DNA from: Hofstenia miamia
Lineage: Eukaryota > Xenacoelomorpha > Acoela
Length of the DNA: 50,190 nucleotides
Direction of reading: 5' to 3'
Assembly (NCBI GenBank): GCA_004352715.1
Contig: SCFE01000017.1
Coordinates: forward strand, 1,304,321-1,354,510
The notes below the pieces were generated by a model. That model had not been told where the DNA came from. It made no database searches and was given only the letters and a program-made list of their open reading frames with translations. Shown here piece by piece: positions 12,431-23,889 of this stretch; position 1 is the stretch's first letter, and each line of letters begins with the position of its first letter. A program made the translations under genes and the position numbers.

Positions 12431-12825
12431 CAAATTCAAGTTTAAGAAATCAAACTGTCAGATATCTAGGAATAAATGAATCAGTTCTTTGCTACTGGGT
12501 AGCTAGTCTGGTTGAATATAATGGTTGCCATTGAGAATTAATATGGGAGGTAATTTTATCTATGCAACTGCTACAATTATTGCTTCTTATAGTTGTTAAT
12601 TGAAAGTTGCCTGCTTTTTGCATCACTAATACAATCAGGCAACTTGACTTGCTGATTTTTGCATGATACTGAGCTGATTTGCCTGTTTACCTGATAAGTC
12701 TTTCAACACTTTCCTAGTTTTACACTAAAAACTTAAAATCAACAAATTTCGACTTGTCTGGTTATTGCATGCCACCCTCAATATGTGCCATCTATTTTAA
12801 AACATTATAAATTCTTGCTTTTACA
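12431..12825 (+). repeat. 3' end of the gypsy insertion with candidate 3' LTR terminus
   Basis: No coding signal. The last ~45 bases (12782-12825, tatgtgcca...cttttaca) match the end of the candidate 5' LTR at 8840-8887, and retrotransposon gamma coding resumes right after. A purine-rich stretch near 12543-12550 (tgggagg) could be the polypurine tract. The start of the 3' LTR could not be fixed. Confidence 0.45.
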
Positions 12826-13328
12826 TAACTTAACTTCGTCTTCATTTTGTCATGATCTGTTCTATCTTCTTGTTCACTCCTAAGCACATGAACCTCTCCT
12901 TGACTTCCTCAATCCTATCCCCACAACTCGTCCTCAAACCATCTCCATCTTTAAACCTGCCTCTGGTCATTGTCACTGCTGCACACTTTCCTAATCCAAA
13001 CTCCAACCCAGACTCTCTACTTGTCATCTCCAAACTTTCCACTTGCTTCTGCAACATCTACTTTGAGCTAGCATACATCTTCAGGACATTCATGTACCAT
13101 AAGTGAAACACTGTTCTACCTTCTTCTCCAACTTATACCCTATGCCTGTCTCTTTTAACCTTTCTGTGATGGGGATTAAGCTCACTACAAACAGTAATGG
13201 TGCTAAGCTGTCTTCTCAGATTATGCCTGAATAAACATCAACCTGTCTTCATTTATCTCAGTCTGCCACTTTCCCATCTCCGTGAAACTCCCTTGGCCTC
13301 TAGCATTCTCAGTACCCATGTATGTGCT
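12826..13328 (-). mobile_element. RLE retrotransposon copy gamma, RT half
   Basis: The minus strand carries RT palm and thumb: LEAKGVSRRW (about 13285-13315), a degenerate active-site stretch YMNVLKMYASS (about 13060-13100, where relatives have YMDDLKLYASS), then SGLEFGLGKCAAVTM and ending EQIMTK at 12840-12860. The next expected residues lie at 8700-8739, on the far side of the gypsy insertion. This shows that one element was split. The upstream end at about 13328 abuts a TTA-rich tract. Confidence 0.85.
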
Positions 13329-13395
13329 ATATTATCATATTATTATTATCGTGTGCTATTATTATTATATGGTATACTATCATATTATTATTATT
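13329..13395. repeat. (TTA)n-rich microsatellite between copies gamma and delta
   Basis: Three TTA blocks interleaved with variants of gtgctat/ggtatactatcat, separating the 5' end of gamma from the 3' end of delta. Confidence 0.85.
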
Positions 13396-14616
13396 TCATT
13401 TCTTCTTACAGTTTCATGCTAGTATCCCTCTCAGCTTGGGGAACTCGCCAGTTCCCAGGGAGTCTGAGCGATTTCCTCAGGACTCTAGCTGTTCCTAACA
13501 ATGCTGCCTTCTGTGCTACTGCTCCTCCCCACTTTGGTACTCCCAACTCCTCCAAGTATTTCTTGTGCTTCTTACTAGCTGCTCCTAGTGCTCCTACTAC
13601 TACTGGGACTACTTTAACCTTCTTTAACTTCCACAGCCTTTCTATTGCCTCTGCCAACTACCTGTACTTGTCTATCTTCTCTTTCTCCTTGCTTTCTACA
13701 TTCTTGTCCTTTGGTACAGCTATGTCTATCACTGTTCGTAATCTTTGCTCTTTGTCTATCACTACTATGTCTGGCCTCCGTGCTTCTATCACCTTGCTTG
13801 TCTGTATGTTGAAGTCCCACAGTATTTTAACCTTCTCATTTTCTATGACGCCCAGTGGCACTAAGCTGTTTCCCTGGAATATACCCCATCTAAACCTCAA
13901 CCTATGCCCATCTATCTCAGTCTGCCACTTTCCCATCTCCCTCTCTAGAAACTCAACCCATTTCCGTGAAACTCCATTGGCCTCTAGCGTTNNNNNNNNN
14001 NNNNNNNNNNNNNNNNNNNNNNNNNNNNNNNNNNNNNNNNNNNNNNNNNNNNNNNNNNNNNNNNNNNNNNNNNNNNNNNNNNNNNNNNNNNNNNNNNNNN
14101 NNNNNNNNNNNNNNNNNNNNNNNNNNNNNNNNNNNNNNNNNNNNNNNNNNNNNNNNNNNNNNNNNNNNNNNNNNNNNNNNNNNNNNNNNNNNNNNNNNNN
14201 NNNNNNNNNNNNNNNNNNNNNNNNNNNNNNNNNNNNNNNNNNNNNNNNNNNNNNNNNNNNNNNNNNNNNNNNNNNNNNNNNNNNNNNNNNNNNNNNNNNN
14301 NNNNNNNNNNNNNNNNNNNNNNNNNNNNNNNNNNNNNNNNNTACACAGCCTACACTTATCACTTACTTCTACTCTTCTGTCTATATGCTTCTTCACCCAG
14401 TTTGTTCTTATTGCTTGCTCCTGTGCTGCCATTATTAGTGCTTCTGTTTCTCTCTTCAGTCCTGCCTTCTTTAACCACTTGTTGCTCTCTTCTCTATCAC
14501 ACTTTTCTGTGTTCCTCCAGTATTCTCCATGCATTGCCTTCTGCCTATACCTTGTTTGCCTCTCTGATTCCATCCTACTCTGGTATATCTTCTTTCCTTC
14601 ACTCTCAGTTCTTATC
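13396..14616 (-). mobile_element. RLE retrotransposon copy delta, with endonuclease and C-terminus
   Basis: Bounded by TTA tracts on both sides, as expected for an R4/Dong-like element inserted in a TAA microsatellite. The minus strand from 14573 encodes HGEYWRN...RTNWVKKHIDRR and the zinc-knuckle start CRLC at the gap edge (14342). The N gap covers 13992-14341. From 13990 down the frame reads TLEANGVSRKWVEFLE...GIFQGNSLVPL (RT), which then fuses to VIENEKVKILWDF, EARRPDIVVID (endonuclease PD...D core, about 13750-13790), VPVVVGALGAASKKH and LGTARVLRKSL...DTSMKL at the C-terminus (about 13406). RT sequence lying downstream of the zinc knuckle is not a normal order; the copy is rearranged or misassembled at the gap. 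Confidence 0.85.

Positions 14617-14651
<35 letters not shown>
14617..14651. repeat. (TTA)n microsatellite
   Basis: About eleven TTA units at the 5' side of copy delta. Confidence 0.95.
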
Positions 14652-14653
<2 letters not shown>

Positions 14654-17600
14654 AACATTATACTACTAAAGCTAATTATTTTAAAATATATTATGCAATT
14701 GATTATCAAAATTACTCAGACGAAATAATGGAAAGACTTTTGAAAAACAAGTTTTAATTATACATACTTTGTAATCGCTGGATCTTGATAATTAATGATA
14801 ATTGCAATGCAATCAATAAAACGCCACCAATCAAATTAAAAGCATGCAAATTTGTTTCATCGAATGCCAATGACAGTGACGTATGAACAAGCAATCATTA
14901 AAGGAAAATTATTTGATCATGCTAAAACAGAACCTATGATATCTAATTGATCTAATTACGAAAAATCAAAGATTATTAAATAATTGAGATTTCCCTATGA
15001 AACAGAAAAATTTTCCATTTAAATAAATAATGCAAACGAAAAATGGCGATATATTGATAAAATTCTGGGAAAAATCAAATGGACTTCAAATGATATATTA
15101 ACGAATTTAGTATTGATTACCAAATTATGGCAAAAAACATAAATAATAGCCCACCAAAATAGAAATTTTGGAACTTGGTAATTTCAATCTCTCCCGACAT
15201 CAGAGAAAAAATTCTGATTGTCAACTATGTTATATGCAAATAATAATATTTAAATGATGTTGAAATTAAAATTTTGAAATGTATATGTAAGTACATAATT
15301 TCTGCATATGAACGGGCGTATCCAATGGTTTTCAAAAATGGGAAACGTTCGTAAACAATGAAAATATGTGAAAGCAAAACAGAAAATTTTACTCTTTGGT
15401 CAATCAAATGCGTTTTCTGAGCAATCACTTATTTTAAGATAAACCAATTTACCTGACTTGACAATAGGCCTAGACGTATTAGTACAAATCGTTCATCAAA
15501 GAAAGTTTAAAATCAATATAAGAAATTAGAGTTGTCAAGAATGGGATATTCAATGAAAAATCGCGAATTCATTAAGAAAAATTATCAAAATATTTTAAGC
15601 ATCTGTACGCAGGAAATAATTTCTAGGCAGTAATGAATATCTTACAGTTCTCAACGCCGACTTCCTATGAAGACTTGTAGCGCTTTGAAGTGTTATAATG
15701 TATTTGAAATTTACGAATTATTAAAATTATAATTATTTAGTCTTAGACATAGAAAAAATCGATGATATAATATATTTTTCATTATGAATGCAGCTTATCT
15801 AAGTTATAAACTTAACCCTAGATCCTGGATATAATATCCACTAGCGTTATTTTAAAGTAACAAACCGTTTTTTACATAGTTTTAAACAATTTTATTCAAG
15901 ACTGCTAAGAAATATTGAAAGCCTCTGATGTCGTCACATTTATGGATTTGTGCGTACTCATGTAATGTTTTTTTTTCAATGAGAATCCGATTTTTGCTAA
16001 TACATTCAAATTCGTCCACACCTAATGCTCAGATAAGTAGTCTATCTAATGCTCATTTACTCAACAACAACCCTAAAATATTTTGGATTTTTTAGCCGTG
16101 TGCAAAGTCAGAAGTTGGTGCGTCGTAGGTTAAGTATTTTGAAAAAATATATGTTACCATAATAGAATGGTCCTGAAATTTTGCAAAGTCATATCTAACA
16201 TATGGCTATGAATAAAAATAACCATTGTATACCCAAATTCATATGAAATATATATAAAGAAATCGATCACAGCGTGAAATTAACAAAATATTAGCTTTGA
16301 GGAATAAAATGAATATATCTAAAAAATAATCATGAATTTAATACCATTTCTAATGGCGTTCGTAACATATTTTTAAGAAAACTAAAAAGAATTACTGCCA
16401 AGTCTTTCAAGATATAATCTTAAGGGGGTGCTGAGATAGAGGAGGTTAACCATTAATGAATGTGCGAGTTCAAATAGAATGAATGCCTATAAATAACTTC
16501 CAAATCTAATTTGCAATTATCTAATGCAGGTTTGCTAAAAATGCAGTTCCCATTTTCGATAGTCAATAGAATAGCGTTTGTCCAGAACCCTTTGAAGTGT
16601 CAATCTGGCTCTGCCTTGAAAAATTTGGGCTTGCATAGGCCCAATATTTTACACATCTTAAAGTTAGTGTAAGCAATTTTTGTAATATAATTTTTCTGAC
16701 ATTTGTGATTTGCAATAATGATCGTTATGTAGTTTATAGGGAATGTATTCATAAAATGTATTTGGGCAATAAACTCAGCAAAAAACTTTACTAATTCTAA
16801 TAGTTATTGCAAATATAGATTTTATTAATCCAGCATGGACATCTATACTAAGTAGACGAAATTTAAAGTGGTGACCAAATTATTCTTCGAACAGCCCTCA
16901 CTCAAGAGGTTGAATATCACTAAATGTCAGTTAATACTTTAGACTATCCTTTCCGATTTAGTGAAATTCCATGCCTTTATTGCCATTCTTCCATGATTAT
17001 AATAATGTATGCAATTCTAAATAAGACATGGAGGAGTATTACCTATTATCGGACTTTAATTTCAAAATGATGATCATTACTTTTGTCCAGAACAAATTAA
17101 CAATGAGGAAGCGTATTAATCATGTTTGAAGAACTTACTAATCTAAGAATTTATTAAATTTGCTAGCAACCCAACTTAGCAACTGGCTATAACAGTGTAA
17201 CGACTTAGATTAAAAGGTGCAATAACACTTTTTTCAATTCAAATTTCCAAACTTAAACATGCAATTATTTGCCTATGGGTAGTTCATTTTTAGGGCAAAA
17301 GTCAAAATGGGTCAAAATGATGTGAGACCTGATAACCTCTTGAAGTGGCTTCGGTCTGTCTTTTTACGGCTTTTGTAGAATTTGACCAAAGTAAGATGAT
17401 CAAATAATATTAAATTGTGGCTGAATCTGGTATAGACAGATTTTGTAATTAAAAAATATATTTGATTTCGCTTTCACTACAATCATAATACAGGAACACA
17501 ATTGGTTTTGTTATATAGCATTAAGATAAGCAAGATAAAATAAATTTGTAGACGGTTTGCGAATTTACATAAAAGCAGTTTTCCTTCAAATTTAATTCAA

Positions 17601-17828
17601 CGGTAGTACTTAATTTCTTCCCATCCCTTTTGCTAAATTCTTTCAATTTTTATTGTTAGCTGTTTTTGTTAAGTGTTGGGTAAAGAATTCTTAGAATTAA
17701 CAAAAGTTTATTGAAGTTGTATAAATTATATTAGAACTGAGATGCACATCTTGGCATCATTCAAACAAGTTCCCAGCGAGATATTATCCACTGCTGGTAT
17801 CAATAAAATGTCTTCTAAATGAATATCA
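14652..17828. other. Gene-free AT-rich DNA
   Basis: No frame with recognisable similarity and no RNA gene. The only structural candidate is a pair of TTAA sites at 15812 and 16130, with weakly similar inward ends (TTAACCCTAG and its degenerate inverse), possibly an old piggyBac-type MITE. Confidence 0.6.
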
Positions 17829-17836
17829 GTTTCGTC

Positions 17837-18474
17837 CTGAGATGGAAGCAAGTCGGTACTGACTAAAGGACCGGACTGGTCACTGACCGGATCTAGTTAC
17901 CCTAAATTTAATTTCCCTAATCAAAACCGGTCACTTTGAGATGTGCCTCTAGTCATACCGGTCAAATAATTTAGTCTGGAAGTTTCTCGAATCTCAAGCT
18001 ACAAAAGCATTTAACTTTACCGTTATATAATTCAAAGGAATCGTAATAGTAATGATTTAGAATTTATAGAAAATGTTAGTAAATATGCCCATTACCACGG
18101 TGCCTTTAATGGCACAAACCAATAAGACCACATAATTCATTATTAGATTATATATTTTCAGAGTAAACGTCACGTTTAATTAGCTAAGGTGGCGGAGTTT
18201 TTTTTTGATTTCCGGATCACCGCGGGCGTTAATCCCTGCTTAATAATTATGCTTAAAACCTAAGATTCAAACTCATCATCGATGTTTGGAGGTAATCACA
18301 TCACGCCAATAATCACTAAAATCTATCACGAAATAAGCAACCAAAACACTTTATAATAGGTGCTCCTATGAGGGTTACTTAGGTACTGGAGCGGTCAACA
18401 CCAGTTACTGGTCAGGAAGCGACCGGAACCGGAAAGGTCATGATCGCCAAATGAGGGTACCGCTTCCATCTCTG
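17837..18474. mobile_element. Non-autonomous hAT-like element with 8-bp target duplication
   Basis: 638 bases bounded by a perfect 8-bp direct repeat GTTTCGTC (17829-17836 and 18475-18482). The ends are inverted repeats: CTGAGATGGAAGC on the left against CAGAGATGGAAGC on the right complement, one mismatch in 13. An 8-bp duplication with CAGNG-type termini is the hallmark of hAT transposons. The subterminal regions are rich in GACCGG/CCGGTC. No transposase frame is present, so it would depend on a transposase elsewhere. Confidence 0.85.
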
Positions 18475-18482
18475 GTTTCGTC

Positions 18483-19223
18483 TATAACTAAGTTAATATA
18501 GGTAGAATTCCTTCAGCCAGGTTACCTGCTAAATGCAGGTAAAAAAGGATAACAAAAACAATCAAGTTTTCATACTTATTTTTCTCAGGAATGCACGATT
18601 CACAATAAAAAAAGAAATCCACAAATCATGAGATTTTCGGAACATAGTAAGTCCATTGAAATCTCTTATTAAATATGGCATTGAAGTGCTGAAGTGGAAA
18701 TTTAGAAACTACCCATGATTTTTTCTCAACTAGATCACCTCAGTACTTTACGTAACGCTTTTGTCGCTGTTCATAACAACTTTGACTTCATACCAACAAA
18801 CAGTAAAATAACGGAGGTAGTCTTACAGAGCATGTTTAATTGAAAATAAATGAGTCTAGCAGTGCATACATGCTTGTAGCAGAATGTCACGTAGAATATG
18901 CTGTTCACAGACTTAACTCAAAACATTCATCTCCGTCAAATTTTCACAAACATCATTCCCCCTTCCTTCTAAATATGTTTCTGCATTTACTACTGGTATG
19001 CAAGTCCGGTTTTGTCAACTATTTGTCGGATCCAGGTCGGGTCGAGTCGAAGGTTGTTTTCTTTAAATCGGGTAATTACGTTGCCATTAATTACTGATTA
19101 AATTTAAAGATTTTAACGCTACATTCAAATACTTTACCGGTGTGTGTAACTGTTTTGTCGCATACCAAATAATGCATAGCAAAGTATTTAATTTTCTCAC
19201 AACTGGCTAGCTATGGTTACGTG
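18483..19223. other. Anonymous DNA
   Basis: No gene or repeat recognised. A short frame at 18840-19097 has no similarity that I recognise and codon use no different from its surroundings. Confidence 0.55.
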
Positions 19224-21944
19224 TTTTGGTGATATTTTTAATGTGAATCTCCATTGAGATTAATCTAATCTGACTTTAACACTAGTTTGCGAATAAAAAA
19301 TCAGATTTTTTTCAGATTTTAGTCTGCTCCGTCAAATTTTTTTGTCATGGTAAAAAATTGATATCTGTTTAGAATACGCATGCTATAAAAAATGATTCAG
19401 CGAAACTCTAATGTGATTGGTTGTTGCGAATAGCCATGCTACATTAAACATTTTAATAACTTTTGAAAAAATTTTACAATGACGAGCCAGATATACGTAT
19501 GCATAAAAATGGATTTTGGCGACACAATATTCTTTTGTCTAAAATGTCGCGAACTAAGTAGAATAATAATTCAAATATTACTGACGTTGCACTTGACATT
19601 CCGTCTAAATTAGATGAAGAATTAAAAAATGCAATTGCAATTCAAAGCTAATTTTTTTATCAGCATACTATGACTAAGGCATAGATGAACTGAACAATAT
19701 AGGAAAGCCTTAAGTACGCACTTTAAACATATAAGAGTTTCAATAATCCCGTCCTCATCCGTCATAGGACTTCAATTTGCACGCAATTTCTTAGCACCAT
19801 AACTTTTATTGTTTCAGGAAAATGATTAGCATGTATAGCACTCCCTGTCATCATTATTTTCAGGAATATCCAAAATATAATCTAAGCTTGCAAATTATTT
19901 TTCAATCAAGGAATTGTGTTTCGTTGGGATTAACAAGCTATTGGAGTTACTCCAAAAAAAACTTTGGAAGTCTGCTTTTGGGCATATTACAAAACTGTCC
20001 GTATGTGTCAGATGGACAATCGATACTTTTGTTGAACTTATCAAAAAACATTTACTTTGGAACGTGTGTTTTTACAATAAATAACATTTATAAAACGATG
20101 CTTTTTCTGGAAAAAATAATTTTTAAATTCCGTTTCTAATCCAAGTGCTATTATGAATTTTTGTATAATGTCGGATAAACAGGATAAAATAAGACACATT
20201 TTTTACACGCAGGTTTAATGTTTTTCGATCTAAAGTGTTAAGTAAATTAGACGGTAGTATATGTTATGTGAAAGAACAATGTCTCAGATAAGTATTTAGC
20301 AATAAAACTAATTCTCCAAAGCAATTTCTAATTTTGCAACATTGAAAATTTGTTAGTCGTTTTTTGTGTCGGAAGGCCAAAATGTTCAAAAATATCAGAA
20401 GTAGATTAATCCATAAACTATAAAATTTTATTTTCGTAGTGGATAATTTTGTCCATCCAACACAATAGACATACTTTTTAGGAAAATTATTTAACTATTT
20501 AACACTAATAACAAAATTTGCAAAAACTTGATAAAATATTGCAGCAATCAAAATTCTTAGTAGTATTGGAAAGTTTTTGCCTCACAATTTTAAGTTTTTG
20601 ATATTTAGCAATCAGGAACACCTAAATATTGAAATGATATTTATTTATTGTTAAAAATAGATAAAAATCATGAGGTAAAACCGACTTCTAAATATTGACT
20701 TGAATGTTAAGCAGTTTTGTGATACACCTTTTTGCCATTAAATTATTAAAACGACACATTGATACAATTCATGATCATTCTTTAGAAAATCAATATTATA
20801 CCAGCTGCACTAAAAATCACTGCTCAACAATGAAGTTATCGACTAAGATTATACATGTGTTGCAGTGCAATAATGTTGTTTTAGTTGAATACGGTCAGCA
20901 GGTAGAGCTAAAGCCACATGCCTTTTTTCAATTTGTTTTCTAAGTTTGTATACGTTATTTATTTTATATGCTTGAAGTTTTCTAAACCTACTTCCATATT
21001 TAACAGTCATACTGATTGATTTCTCATTAACAGTGTCACACCAATAAAATTATTTCATTACTGCTTTGTTGTTACAACTGATAGTCGAGATAAAGCCTTG
21101 ATACCACAAATGTTGTTCAAGACAAGTAGTGGATATCTACAAACGTTGACGAGTGCAAAATAGGTTTGATAGTGCTTAATACTCTTATAAGTTTGCATAG
21201 CCACTGAATAACATAATGCTTTGGCGATGCAGCATAACAAATTAATGAGGATGGAAGCAGCTTATGAACATACTGGAACTGGAAGCCTAAAGAGCTTGTT
21301 GTTAAGAACTTCTTTTGCCAACAAGATAGCCCTAGACTATCAGATACAACATGAATATAAAGAGCATTACTGTATTTCACAAACAATAAACCTGATTCCA
21401 GAGAATCTTGGATCAATAAACAATAAGGATCAGGAAGAATTCTATTATGATGTTCTATATGAAGAGCCAATGAGTAATAAAGGAAAATTTTCTTAGACAC
21501 AGAAAATTAAAAAAAACTGTTAAGTAGAATGTACTTTTTAACTATCAACTGTGCAGATGAAAATATATGTTATATTTAGTTTTAGCGCTGTGAAATTAAA
21601 TTATGGTATTTCAAAAAGCCTTAGACAACTGTGAGAAATGATATTTTTTGCTTGCTAGTGAATTAAGAATTTGGTAAACTCGATCAAATTCGTCACCGAC
21701 CTCAGACTAATTTTTCAAATTGCATCCAGGCCACATGTTTGCGAGCATATAATCACAACTCATTACAAATATCATTTTCCAGCCTAATATAAGCCTTAAA
21801 TAAGCATTCAAAGGAATAAGATCAATGTGATTAACAACATTTTACAAAATTCTTATATGAATTAAAAGTTCACAAATCACAACTTTTTCTATTTTTTGTG
21901 CTAATATCTCGGATTATTAATAAAAATCAAGTGGTCTATCCTCT
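19224..21944. repeat. Dispersed repeat Y, copy carrying a 2174-bp insert
   Basis: 19224-19323 and 21498-21944 match 4935-5034 and 5035-5480 with roughly 97 percent identity by eye. In the first location these pieces are contiguous; here 2174 bases (19324-21497) intervene. TTAG occurs at both junctions and could be a short target duplication. I see no inverted termini on the insert. Either this is the longer parental form of Y, or Y was hit by a later insertion. Confidence 0.7.
21221..21496 (+). CDS. Uncharacterised 91-codon frame at the end of the 2174-bp insert
   Basis: A continuous frame (MAMQHNKLMRMEA... ending PMSNKGKFS, stop) with a more balanced base composition than the surroundings. 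It sits at the right edge of the insert within repeat Y, and the complementary strand is also open, which weakens the case. I do not recognise the protein. It could be the C-terminal exon of a mobile-element protein or a chance frame. No splice acceptor was assigned. Confidence 0.2.
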   Translation: MAMQHNKLMRMEAAYEHTGTGSLKSLLLRTSFANKIALDYQIQHEYKEHYCISQTINLIPENLGSINNKDQEEFYYDVLYEEPMSNKGKFS

Positions 21945-22787
21945 ATTTGAATGGTTATCGCCTAGGATTGGGCCTATGCCCAGTCCGTAGCTCGTACCCA
22001 TAAAAGTAGGCCCGTTGGTTTCTCCATGCTCACATGCTAAGCCCGTTATGCCCGTAGTTAAATGTTATTTAACTAAAATTGATTGATGCAACATGAAAAC
22101 TTTCACCTGTGCTATTAAAAAGAAACATATTTAAACTGTCAACCATAATTGAGTTTACATCAATAAAAAAATTAAGTTTTGTTGTTGAAATTAATGAGAA
22201 ATTGAATTTTACAATTCTAACGTCATAATTAATTCCCGTTTTCAGCAGATTAATCAACAAGTTTTGTCAATCATTTAGAAAGCGTGCTTCAAACATCACA
22301 ACCGTAATCAGACCCAGGATTTACATGCTTAAGGCATAACACAGATTTTTACATTTTACGCATTTTTGGACAGGGTTCTTTAACGTATATTGCTATGATA
22401 GCTCTCATATTCAATTGCATTTCACAAGCGAATGTCACAGATACCAAATGTTTGACTGAATTTTGTCTGTTCCTGCTACACCTCCAAATGAAGACTCACA
22501 AATATTGGAAATTTTAGAGCGTACATATTTGCTGGACGACAACTTAATGTAGGAATTGTGTTTCAATAAGGTATCTTTCAGTTTCGTCTTGAAGCTATAA
22601 CCGCAACGGCAATCGGTTATTTCTTTACAGTTAGGTTAAGATACTCATTAATGTCATAGAACTAATACAATGAGAGAAGTACAAAGAAAACTGAATACCT
22701 TAGAGGAAATCTCGATTTACGATCCATGAAAATACTTACACACGTTATAAAGAAGAAAAAATCCTACCACAGGTTATCGCCCTAAAC
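21945..22787. other. Anonymous DNA with a GC-rich hairpin-forming patch
   Basis: 21945-22055 is unusually GC-rich for the window, with an imperfect hairpin (ggattgggc...gcccagtcc, about 21965-21986) and repeated gcccgt words. It may be the end of an old DNA transposon, but no partner end was found. The remainder shows nothing. Confidence 0.5.
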
Positions 22788-23300
22788 ATATCCGCTTAAA
22801 ACCCTGTTTAAACCCTATTACAACTTAGTTAATTATTGAGAAATAAAAAATTTGCACTAATACATTGAAAGTTGACAGAAAGTTCAACAATTGTTTCGCG
22901 TTCCTTTAATAACCTAATCTCTTATTGCTTAAATCGTCTGAGAGGTTAAGCGGTTTTGTTTCAATAGACGTGCAAATGCACGCCATTAGTTAAATAGCAA
23001 AATAGGAAATTATTTAACTTCATCCAATTTTTCACACGATTTNNNNNNNNNNNNATATTCGCTTAAAACCCTGTTTAAACCCTATTACAACTTAGTTAAT
23101 TATTGAGAAATAAAAAAATTTGCACTAATACATTGAAAGTTGACAGAAAGTTCAACAATTGTTTCACGTTCCTTTAATAACCTAATCTCTTATTGCTTAA
23201 ATCGTCTGAGAGGTTAAGCGGTTTTGTTTGCAAATGCACGCCATTAGTTAAATGGCAAAATAGGAAATTATTTAACTTCATCCAATTTTTCACACGATTT
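22788..23300. repeat. 255-bp direct duplication around a 12-N gap
   Basis: 22788-23042 is repeated at 23055-23300 with a 10-bp deletion (caatagacgt missing in the second copy) and few substitutions; N at 23043-23054. Most simply two haplotype ends that the assembler failed to merge. Confidence 0.85.
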
Positions 23301-23889
23301 TTTCTAAATGAAAAATCAATTTTTCAAATGTATGTAATGCTTATTCGTAAATGTTTTCTGCCAAATAAGAAAACCTACATATTTAAAGTTGCACTATAAA
23401 TCAATATTAGTTTTATAATAATGTATATCAAATTAAAGTAAACTTTTATATATATAGAAGCTCTTTTTACCGGAAATGCTGCAAATTATCATGCAAAAAA
23501 GAAAATTGGAAAATTTGCTAAAATGGAATGTGGGAAGACATGGAGTATTAGTCAATTTTGCGCTGCAGGGAGAATTGTTTTTGGACATCATACAATTTTT
23601 TCATAATCAACTTGAACTTTATCCTTTTTGGATGCTTAGAAAGAGTGATTCTTTCATGTTGTGAGTGATGTTTGTTCTTATATATGTATGAATTTACAAA
23701 TTTTGCTGTCCAAGTTGATTGAATGTAAAACTTATCGAGCAACGTATTTTGTAATACTCTATTATATGCAATGCTGTAATCCAGAAAAGCATCTTGAAAA
23801 TAGTTGTTTCATACAAATTTAATGATGTTGTTACGTTTTACACTAAGCATCATTTGTTGAATGATTAAGTGCAGTTGTTCAGGAAAAAC

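Noticed and set aside
13197-14438. Very long plus-strand open frame spanning the 13992-14341 gap
   Set aside because: It is the antisense of the RLE retrotransposon and is held open by N bases; the coding strand is minus.
23476-23664. 62-codon plus-strand frame upstream of the integrase-like pseudogene
   Set aside because: Considered as a more N-terminal part of that gene, but no motif links it and the minus strand is open over the same bases.
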